Shown here: piece after piece, positions 1 through 5,242 of the stretch
How the letters are laid out: every line of letters begins with the position of its first letter
Numbering within the stretch: position 1 is the stretch's first letter
Assembly (NCBI GenBank): GCA_016875595.1
Contig: VGPI01000145.1
Location: 1-5,242, forward strand
Source: Candidatus Cloacimonadota bacterium
GTDB taxonomy: Bacteria; Cloacimonadota; Cloacimonadia; Cloacimonadales; Cloacimonadaceae
Reading direction: 5' to 3'
DNA length: 5,242 nucleotides
Notes under the pieces: generated by a model
The model's database searches: none
Seen by the model: only the letters and a program-made list of their open reading frames with translations
What the model was told of the DNA's origin: nothing
Program-made: the position numbers and the translations under genes

Positions 1-17
1 ATATTCTGGAACGCACT

Positions 18-2900
18 ATGCCCTATCGCGTTCAAAACATCCTGCTTATCGCCTCCCTGTATGATTCCTTCGTCTTTGAAGTCGATGGCTTCCTTGCCGA
101 GCAGGTGGCTCAGGACTTTTACCTCCTGAACCTCGATAACCAGCCCAATATCTCCCACGCCTCATCATTGGAAAGTGCCGAACAAATCCTCACCTACGAA
201 AACATTGATATCGTCATCATCCATCTGGCTTCGATGCGCAGCATAGCGCTTGAGCTTGTAGGTCTATTACGCCAGAAACATGCTACACTGCCCATTTTCT
301 TCCTCTTGGGCGCCCCTTTGGACCTGATGTTTATTGAAAATCACCAGGAAGAGCTGAAGGAGGTGGACGATTTCTTTTACTGGAACGGTGACTCCAAGCT
401 CTTTCTGGCGATCGTCAAGCATTGGGAGGAGAAGCAGAATATCCCTTATGACAGCACGCTCTACAACATTCCGATCATCCTCATCATTGAGACCTTCATT
501 CCCTACTACTCCCAATTTCTGCCACTTTTCTACGAGCAAATCATGCTGCTGAACCAGGATGTGATCCGGCATGAACATCAGGATCATAACAAAACACTCT
601 ATATGAAAGCGCGTCCCCGCGTAGTTCTGCTGCATGATTATGACTCCGCGATGCAGTTCTATCAGACCTATACTCGCCACATCATCGGCATTATCAGTAA
701 CATCAATTACGTTTACCGGGGTGAATTTGACAAGGACGGTGGCTTACGCCTGCTCCAGAATATCCGCAAACATATCCCCACCCTCCCTTTCCTGCTCCAA
801 TCCTTCAACCCTCTCTATCGTGACATCGTTACCAGCAACGAGGGTGAATTTCTCTACAAAGACCTGCCTGGCTTGAGAATACAGCTTCGTCGCTGGCTGG
901 AGAACGAGATCGGTTTGGGCTCCTTTATCTTCCGCAACCGTGACCACATCCCGATCGGCGAAGCCAAAACCATGGTCGGTTTCCTGCACAAACTGATGAT
1001 CATTCCCGACGACTCCTTGCTCTACCACTACCAACATGACCACATCGAAAAATGGCTCTTCACCCATGCCGAGATCCGCCTGGCGGAATACGTGGGCAAT
1101 TTCCATCAGGAAAGCAATATCAGCCAGCTCCGCCAGAGTATCTGCGAGGGCTTTCGCGCCCTGATCGAATACCGGCGCCGGGAGAAGATCCAGGACTGGA
1201 ACGAGGAAAGCGACCTCAATATCAACCTGATCTACAAGATCGGAGACGACTCCATCGGAGGCAAAGGACGCGGACTGGCATTTCTCAATGTCCTCCTCAA
1301 CCGCTACAGCAATCTCTGCAACAAATACCCGGGCGTCCGGATCATGGTCCCCACCGCGGCGGTCATTGCCACCGGAGAATTTGATAAACTGATGGCTTCC
1401 CATCCTGATCTGAGTGGCTTGGATGAACTCACCGATGCCGGGATCGATGCCCGTTTTCTGGCAAGCAACCTGCCCCCGAGTACGATCAGCGTCCTGAAAC
1501 GGATCATCGACCAGACCAGTTTACCGCTGGCGGTCAGATCTTCCTCGGTTCTGGAGGATTCGATCAGCAATCCCTTCGCCGGTGTCTTCCGCACTTTCCT
1601 TATTCCCAACAGCCATCCCGATCCCGCGATCCGTCTCCAGCAGCTTACCCAAGCCGTCAAGCTGGTCTATTCCTCCATGTTTCTGAAAAGTGCCCGCGTG
1701 TACCGTGAAAACCTGCGCATCCCTTCCCGTGAGGAAAAGATGGCGGTCATCATCCAAAAGGTCGCCGGCTCCCAACATGGCGATCACTATTATCCCCTTC
1801 TCTCCGGCGTGGCACAATCTTACAATTTCTATCCCGGCACGCACATGAAACATGAGGAAGGCATCGTCACCCTCTCCGTCGGACTGGGAAAAACCGCCGT
1901 GGAGCGCGGACGCACCTTCGCTTTTTGCCCCCGTCATCCCCATAAGGATCTTTTTGACAAACTCAATATTGTCTCCAATTCCCAGCGTCATCTCTATGCT
2001 CTGGCTCCGCATCAGATTGAATTTGACCTCAGCCAGGGTGAGGATTCCTCGTTACAGCGCGTCCGCATTTCCCAAAAACTCTGCGAGACCGAACTCAGCA
2101 TGCTTTCCTCCGTCTGGGACAATGACAACCGGGAGTTTCTCACCGGCAGCCTGATTCAAGGACCGCGGGTGATCACTTTCCGCTCTATCCTGCAATATGA
2201 CCAGTATCCTCTGGCAGCGGTGATCGACGATTTTATCCAGCTCGGCAGGGAGGTCATGGGTTGCGAAGTCGAAATGGAATTTGCCTTTGACGTAGATCCC
2301 GGTACAAACCAAGCGGCCTTTTACCTCCTTCAGATCCGACCAATATCCGTTACCTGCAAGCTCTACACCGAATCCCTCGAGGCTCATCTCGAGCACAAGT
2401 CAGACCTGCTGCTCTTTTCTTCTTATGCCCTGGGTAATGATATCGAGGAGGAACTGGACACTCTGTTTTTTATCCCGCCCGATCGATTTGATATCGTCAA
2501 AACCGAAGAGATGGCGGTTGAACTCGAGGAATTCAACCAACTCATGAGAATTGAGAACACCCGCTACGTCCTGATCGGACCAGGCAGATGGGGCTCCAGC
2601 GACCGTTTCCTCGGCATTCCCGTCAATTGGAGCCAGATCTGCAATGCCAAGCTCATCGTGGAAGTGGTCTTACCCAATATGTCCATCGAAGCATCCCATG
2701 GCAGCCACTTCTTCCATAACCTCTTTTCCATGAATGTGGGCTACCTCACCGTCTGGGACAAAGCCAAAAACGACTATCTGGATTGGACTTGGCTGCACGA
2801 TCTGCCTACCCTGCGCGAGGGTAAATACTTCTGCATCAAGAAAAACCCGCACAAAATGAAGATTTTGTTTGACGGAAAGAATGCCGTCATTCTGAAGTGA
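18..2900 (+). CDS. PEP/pyruvate-binding (PPDK N-terminal) domain protein with degenerate receiver-like N-terminus
   Basis: The 960-residue product contains an ATP-grasp domain of the PEP synthase/PPDK N-terminal family at about residues 405-778. Visible motifs are GGKGRG (414-419, with the likely nucleotide-binding Lys416), VRSSSVLED (506-514, Arg507) followed by NPFAG, and a closing QIRPI (772-776). Before it lie two alpha/beta receiver-like segments (about 1-140 and 150-295) and a linker with a His/Trp-rich patch (His337, His342, Trp346). After it come about 180 residues with GPGRWGSSD (854-862) and HGSHFFHN (894-901). The phosphohistidine swivel domain (GGxxSHxA) and C-terminal PEP/pyruvate barrel of true PEP synthase and PPDK are absent, so complete PEP synthesis by this protein alone is unlikely. 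No signal peptide or membrane segment is evident, so it is probably cytoplasmic. The ATG at 18 has no clear ribosome binding site, and the frame is open to the left edge, so the real start may lie upstream. Function is unknown; ATP-dependent phosphotransfer or sensing is inference. Confidence 0.85.
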   Translation: MPYRVQNILLIASLYDSFVFEVDGFLAEQVAQDFYLLNLDNQPNISHASSLESAEQILTYENIDIVIIHLASMRSIALELVGLLRQKHATLPIFFLLGAPLDLMFIENHQEELKEVDDFFYWNGDSKLFLAIVKHWEEKQNIPYDSTLYNIPIILIIETFIPYYSQFLPLFYEQIMLLNQDVIRHEHQDHNKTLYMKARPRVVLLHDYDSAMQFYQTYTRHIIGIISNINYVYRGEFDKDGGLRLLQNIRKHIPTLPFLLQSFNPLYRDIVTSNEGEFLYKDLPGLRIQLRRWLENEIGLGSFIFRNRDHIPIGEAKTMVGFLHKLMIIPDDSLLYHYQHDHIEKWLFTHAEIRLAEYVGNFHQESNISQLRQSICEGFRALIEYRRREKIQDWNEESDLNINLIYKIGDDSIGGKGRGLAFLNVLLNRYSNLCNKYPGVRIMVPTAAVIATGEFDKLMASHPDLSGLDELTDAGIDARFLASNLPPSTISVLKRIIDQTSLPLAVRSSSVLEDSISNPFAGVFRTFLIPNSHPDPAIRLQQLTQAVKLVYSSMFLKSARVYRENLRIPSREEKMAVIIQKVAGSQHGDHYYPLLSGVAQSYNFYPGTHMKHEEGIVTLSVGLGKTAVERGRTFAFCPRHPHKDLFDKLNIVSNSQRHLYALAPHQIEFDLSQGEDSSLQRVRISQKLCETELSMLSSVWDNDNREFLTGSLIQGPRVITFRSILQYDQYPLAAVIDDFIQLGREVMGCEVEMEFAFDVDPGTNQAAFYLLQIRPISVTCKLYTESLEAHLEHKSDLLLFSSYALGNDIEEELDTLFFIPPDRFDIVKTEEMAVELEEFNQLMRIENTRYVLIGPGRWGSSDRFLGIPVNWSQICNAKLIVEVVLPNMSIEASHGSHFFHNLFSMNVGYLTVWDKAKNDYLDWTWLHDLPTLREGKYFCIKKNPHKMKILFDGKNAVILK

Positions 2901-2906
2901 CCCACA

Positions 2907-2921
2907 GGGGAGTTACTCCCC
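2907..2921 (+). terminator. Short GC-rich hairpin after the PEP/pyruvate-binding gene
   Basis: GGGGAG and CTCCCC form a perfect 6-bp stem around a TTA loop, seven bases after the stop codon at 2898-2900. The following bases (GCTCCATTTC) contain only a weak T-run. It may be a weak intrinsic terminator, an mRNA 3'-end stabiliser, or a leader hairpin for gdhA. The position favours a terminator, but the missing U-tract keeps confidence low. Confidence 0.4.
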
Positions 2922-2963
2922 GCTCCATTTCAATAATATGAACACAGTGAGTAATAATACCAC

Positions 2964-2970
2964 AGGAGGT
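2964..2970 (+). promoter_or_regulatory. Ribosome binding site that decides the gdhA start
   Basis: AGGAGGT is a near-perfect Shine-Dalgarno sequence. It ends nine bases before ATG 2980. The in-frame ATG at 2971 abuts it with no spacer, and the in-frame ATG at 2938 lies upstream of it with no site of its own. ATG 2986 is also in frame but further away. This makes 2980 the best start for gdhA. Confidence 0.8.
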
Positions 2971-2979
2971 ATGTGTAAT

Positions 2980-4311
2980 ATGACAATGCATGAATTCTTG
3001 CATCAAGTGTCAGCCAAGAACAGCGATCAACCGGAATTTATCCAGGCGGTCACTGAAGTCGTCGAATCGATCTGGCCGGTCTATGATTCTAATCCCCAGC
3101 TCAAAAAAGCCCGGATCCTGGACAGAATAGTGGAACCCGAACGTGTCATAATCTTCCGCGTACCATGGATGACCGATGCCGGCGAAGTGATGGTCAATCG
3201 CGGATTCCGCATCGAGTTCAACAGCGCCATCGGACCCTACAAGGGCGGACTGCGCTTTCACCCCAGCGTCAATCTCGGCATCCTGAAATTCCTCGGTTTT
3301 GAACAGGTCTTCAAGAACAGCTTGACCACTCTGCCTATGGGCGGTGGAAAAGGTGGCTCGGATTTCAATCCCCGCGGTCGTTCCGACGAAGAAGTGATGC
3401 GCTTCTGCCACTCTTACATGCTCGAGCTTTTCCGTCACATCGGACCGAACACGGACGTCCCTGCCGGCGACATTGGCGTTGGCAAACGTGAGATTGGTTT
3501 TATGTACGGCATGTACAAGAAGATCAAGAATGAAGTGACCGGTGTATTTACCGGCAAGGGTTTGGATTGGGGCGGCAGCTTGATCCGTCCGGAAGCCACC
3601 GGATACGGCGCCGTTTATTTTGCCGACGAAATGCTCAAAACCCGCGCGCAGGAAATTGCCGGCAAGACCGTCGTCATCTCCGGCTCAGGCAATGTGTCGC
3701 AGTATGCCACGCAGAAAGTCAATGACCTCGGCGGAAAGGTCGTCACTCTTTCCGATTCCGATGGATTTATCTATGATCCCGACGGCATTAAAGGCGAGAA
3801 GTGGGATTTTGTCATGGATCTCAAAAACGTCAGACGCGGCAGGATCAGCGAATATGCCAAAGAATTCGGCGTTAAGTACTTTCCTGGCGAACGTCCCTGG
3901 GGTATTCCCTGTCAGATCGCATTGCCTTGCGCCACTCAGAACGAGATCAACGGCGAGGAAGCAAAAACCTTGGTCAAGAATGGCTGCATCTGTGTCTCCG
4001 AAGGCGCTAATATGCCTACCACACCCGAAGGCGTCGAAGTTTTTCTCGGCAACAAGATCCTCTACGGTCCCGGGAAAGCTGCCAATGCCGGTGGCGTCTC
4101 CACCTCTGGTCTGGAGATGACTCAAAACAGCATGCGCCTGAGCTGGACCCGTGATGAAGTTGATGCCCGTCTCCACCAGATCATGAAAGCCATCCACGAG
4201 CAGTGCGTCAGACATGGCAAGGAAGGAAGCTTCATCAATTACGTCAAAGGCGCCAATGTCGGCGGTTTCCTCAAGGTCGCCAATGCCATGATGGATCAGG
4301 GTCTGATCTAA
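2980..4311 (+). CDS. gdhA: Glutamate dehydrogenase, hexameric family, probably NADP-dependent
   Basis: The enzyme reversibly aminates 2-oxoglutarate with ammonium to glutamate using a nicotinamide cofactor, linking nitrogen assimilation or amino-acid breakdown to the TCA cycle in the cytoplasm. From ATG 2980 it is 443 residues, close to the roughly 447 of E. coli GdhA. Numbered from that start, the substrate-site signatures are present: GPYKGG (Lys88), PMGGGKGGSDF with catalytic Lys124, and PAGDIGVG with catalytic Asp164. The Rossmann dinucleotide loop is GSGNVS (235-240), followed by the TLSDSDG segment after the second strand. The C-terminal EGANMPTTPEG and ANAGGVSTSGLEM blocks are intact. 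The SDS segment resembles the NADP-type E. coli enzyme, but cofactor choice cannot be settled by eye. An in-frame start at 2938 would add 14 low-complexity residues and lacks a ribosome binding site. It lies 79 bases after the upstream gene, with a hairpin between, so it may be transcribed separately. The gene appears intact. Confidence 0.97.
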   Translation: MTMHEFLHQVSAKNSDQPEFIQAVTEVVESIWPVYDSNPQLKKARILDRIVEPERVIIFRVPWMTDAGEVMVNRGFRIEFNSAIGPYKGGLRFHPSVNLGILKFLGFEQVFKNSLTTLPMGGGKGGSDFNPRGRSDEEVMRFCHSYMLELFRHIGPNTDVPAGDIGVGKREIGFMYGMYKKIKNEVTGVFTGKGLDWGGSLIRPEATGYGAVYFADEMLKTRAQEIAGKTVVISGSGNVSQYATQKVNDLGGKVVTLSDSDGFIYDPDGIKGEKWDFVMDLKNVRRGRISEYAKEFGVKYFPGERPWGIPCQIALPCATQNEINGEEAKTLVKNGCICVSEGANMPTTPEGVEVFLGNKILYGPGKAANAGGVSTSGLEMTQNSMRLSWTRDEVDARLHQIMKAIHEQCVRHGKEGSFINYVKGANVGGFLKVANAMMDQGLI

Positions 4312-4351
4312 GCTATCCCAGCTAATTAACCCGATAATATACCAATAAGTT

Positions 4352-4383
4352 GCCAGACGGTCTGCTTCGCCCGATCGTCTGGC
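4352..4383 (+). terminator. 11-bp inverted repeat downstream of gdhA
   Basis: GCCAGACGGTC (4352-4362) and GATCGTCTGGC (4373-4383) pair along 11 positions with one G-T wobble, leaving a 10-base loop. It starts 40 bases after the gdhA stop and ends 43 bases before the next ATG. No T-run follows, so it is not a classical intrinsic terminator. It could be a Rho-associated 3' end, an mRNA-stabilising hairpin, or a protein-binding palindrome. Confidence 0.45.
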
Positions 4384-4412
4384 TGCTGTACAATAGGATA
4401 GATCTCCTGAAC

Positions 4413-4417
4413 GAGGA
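4413..4417 (+). promoter_or_regulatory. Ribosome binding site of the activator relic
   Basis: GAGGA lies nine bases before ATG 4427, a normal spacing. The relic therefore keeps a usable translation start although its coding content is broken. Confidence 0.5.
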
Positions 4418-4426
4418 ATTGCAGAA

Positions 4427-4662
4427 ATGACGAATCAATACCCGGTGCAAAATCCATCCGACCTGATCCGGCAATTGAAGGAACGGATCAAGGAACCGGG
4501 CGCTAGAGCGATCCATCCTCATTCCAAACGTGCCAAGGCACCTTTCGTGCCGGTGAATTGCGGCGCCATACCGGAAAACCTGATTGAATCGGAGCTGTTC
4601 GGCTATCTCAACGGGGCATTGACCGTAAAACACTGCATATCAAACTGAAACCCAATGAGTAG
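4427..4662 (+). pseudogene. Relic of a sigma-54-dependent (NtrC-family) transcriptional activator
   Basis: The reading frame from ATG 4427 gives 73 residues ending at TGA 4646-4648. Residues about 26-59 match the start of the sigma-54 interaction AAA+ domain: ARAIHPHS (26-33), then PFVPVNCGAIPENL and IESELFG (53-59), the stretch that normally follows Walker A and precedes the GAFTGA loop. The GESGTGK Walker A loop is absent: KEPG occupies the place of the usual KELV and its upstream glycine-rich loop is replaced by QLKERI. The GAFTGA loop breaks off as NGALTV. From about 4615 a different frame encodes GIDRKTLHIKLKPNE and a stop at 4660-4662, which matches the recognition helix at the very C-terminus of NtrC-type Fis-like helix-turn-helix domains. 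Intact family members are generally about 300-500 residues, so most of the AAA+ domain is gone and ATPase activity is not expected. I infer an ancestral activator gene reduced by internal deletions. A newly formed short protein or an assembly deletion are alternatives. Confidence 0.75.
4606..4662 (+). other. Out-of-frame C-terminal Fis-type HTH fragment within the relic
   Basis: Read in the frame of codon 4618-4620 (ATT), this stretch gives GIDRKTLHIKLKPNE and then TAG. The G-I-x-R-K-T-L-H-x-K-L pattern is typical of the second helix of the Fis-type DNA-binding domain that ends NtrC-family activators, and its stop sits where such proteins end. It is shifted relative to the 73-residue frame, so it is not translated as part of that product. 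Confidence 0.65.
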
Positions 4663-4678
4663 AACATAGATCTCAGAC

Positions 4679-4684
4679 AGGAGG
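4679..4684 (+). promoter_or_regulatory. Ribosome binding site of the nitroreductase gene
   Basis: AGGAGG ends five bases before ATG 4690. It is strong and supports that start. It lies 16 bases after the relic's out-of-frame stop at 4660-4662. Confidence 0.75.
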
Positions 4685-4689
4685 AATAC

Positions 4690-5242
4690 ATGCTCAAAGA
4701 TCTGATCCGGAGCAATCGCAGTTACCGCCGTTTTGATGCCCGCCACCTCATCGATCAGGATACCCTGACCGATTTAATCGCCCTGGCACGCCTCAGTGCC
4801 AGTGCCGGCAACCTCCAGAACCTGCGCTTCTATCTGTCCTGTACCCCGCAGACCAATGACGTCATCTTTCCCCATCTGCGGTGGGCTGCCTACCTTCGGT
4901 ACTGGAAAGGACCCGCCGAGGAGGAACGCCCTACCGCCTATATCCTGCTCCTGGGACCGGAACAGGTGAGCAAATTCCACCATTATGATGCGGGAATAGC
5001 GGCGCAGAGCATCACTCTCGGGGCAGCAGAAAAAAGCCTGGGTGCGTGTTTGATCGCATCATTTGACCGGGAGGAACTGCACAGCAAGCTCCACCTGCCG
5101 GAGGAGCTCGATATTCTGTTGGTGGTCGCCCTGGGCAAACCAGCGGAAAAGGTGATGATCGATGAGGTCTCTGACCCTGACGACATGGAATACTGGCGTG
5201 ACGAGGACGACGTACATCACGTGCCCAAACGGAGTTTGGACG
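4690..5242 (+). CDS. Nitroreductase-family flavoprotein, 3' end cut by window edge
   Basis: The frame is open from ATG 4690 to the right edge, giving 184 complete codons with no stop. The product fits the FMN-dependent nitroreductase fold: RSNRSYRRF near the N-terminus (7-15, usual phosphate-binding Arg/Ser region), SAGNLQNLRF (38-47) at the usual PSAxNxQPWRF flavin motif, a GPAEEERPTAYILLLG segment (about 75-90), then DAGIAAQ (100-106) with the following GAAEKSLGACLIASF helix and strand. The end, YWRDEDDVHHVPKRSLD, is the usual tail of one subgroup, so probably only a few residues are missing. Such enzymes reduce nitro compounds, quinones or other electron acceptors with NAD(P)H in the cytoplasm; the substrate here cannot be predicted. 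The Pro usual in the SAGN motif and the Pro of QP are replaced (A-S-A-G-N and Q-N), a subgroup or local variation. It follows the relic by 27 bases and may share its transcript. Confidence 0.9.
   Translation, partial: MLKDLIRSNRSYRRFDARHLIDQDTLTDLIALARLSASAGNLQNLRFYLSCTPQTNDVIFPHLRWAAYLRYWKGPAEEERPTAYILLLGPEQVSKFHHYDAGIAAQSITLGAAEKSLGACLIASFDREELHSKLHLPEELDILLVVALGKPAEKVMIDEVSDPDDMEYWRDEDDVHHVPKRSLD

Noticed and set aside
744..1403. A 219-codon open frame on the - strand inside the PEP/pyruvate-binding gene
   Set aside because: It lies wholly within a well-supported gene on the other strand. Its product is acidic, hydrophobic filler without recognisable motifs, and it follows from the codon bias of the + strand gene.
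1521..2012. A 163-codon - strand open frame
   Set aside because: It overlaps the conserved PPDK N-terminal domain coding on the + strand, with no motif or ribosome binding site of its own.
3685..4215. A 176-codon - strand open frame opposite gdhA
   Set aside because: It is antisense to the conserved Rossmann and C-terminal regions of gdhA and has no recognisable domain.
4309..4327. TAAGCT / AGCTAA inverted repeat just after gdhA
   Set aside because: Only four contiguous base pairs plus a mismatch, with no T-run; likely chance.
4389..4394. TACAAT as a -10 promoter element before the relic
   Set aside because: No acceptable -35 element lies 16-18 bases upstream; a single six-base match in an AT-leaning gap is too weak.
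4478..4499. Tandem-like AAGGAACGG / AAGGAACCGG repeat in the relic
   Set aside because: Two imperfect copies of nine to ten bases are explained by the repeated Lys-Glu codons (LKER, IKEP); it may relate to the upstream lesion but cannot be shown.
4322..4633. A 103-codon - strand open frame across the gap and the activator relic
   Set aside because: Its product has no family resemblance, while the opposite strand carries clear sigma-54 activator sequence.

Overview
The window reads as part of a bacterial chromosome of roughly balanced base composition. All recognisable genes lie on the + strand. It holds, in order: (1) a long gene for an unusual PEP/pyruvate-binding (PPDK N-terminal, ATP-grasp type) protein with two degenerate receiver-like domains at its N-terminus; (2) a complete hexameric-type glutamate dehydrogenase gene, gdhA; (3) a short relic of a sigma-54-dependent (NtrC-family) activator that has lost most of its length; (4) a nitroreductase-family gene cut by the right edge just before its expected end. 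No tRNA, rRNA, CRISPR array, insertion sequence or phage gene was seen.

The organism cannot be named with certainty. The multi-domain PEP/pyruvate-binding protein resembles proteins I associate with the Bacteroidota/FCB group, candidate phyla such as Cloacimonadota, and some deltaproteobacterial lineages. The strong AGGAGG-type ribosome binding sites before gdhA and the nitroreductase fit an ordinary bacterium. A fermentative, amino-acid-using anaerobe would suit gdhA plus a flavin nitroreductase, but that is inference.

Layout: 1-2900 is the PEP/pyruvate-binding gene, whose true start may lie left of the window. 2901-2979 is a short gap with a 6-bp hairpin, followed by the gdhA ribosome binding site. 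2980-4311 is gdhA; ATG 2980 is preferred over the upstream ATG at 2938. 4312-4426 is a gap with an 11-bp hairpin. 4427-4662 is the activator relic, and 4690-5242 is the nitroreductase.

The most unusual part is the relic. A 73-codon reading frame with a good ribosome binding site carries the start of a sigma-54 AAA+ domain but has no Walker A glycine-rich loop. It then joins, out of frame, the last helix of a Fis-type helix-turn-helix. The junction sits on a short sequence that plausibly occurred at both ends of a deletion. The first gene is the second point of interest: it has an ATP-grasp domain without the phosphohistidine swivel and PEP barrel of PEP synthase or PPDK, two receiver-like domains without the phospho-acceptor Asp, and a distinctive C-terminal block of unknown role.
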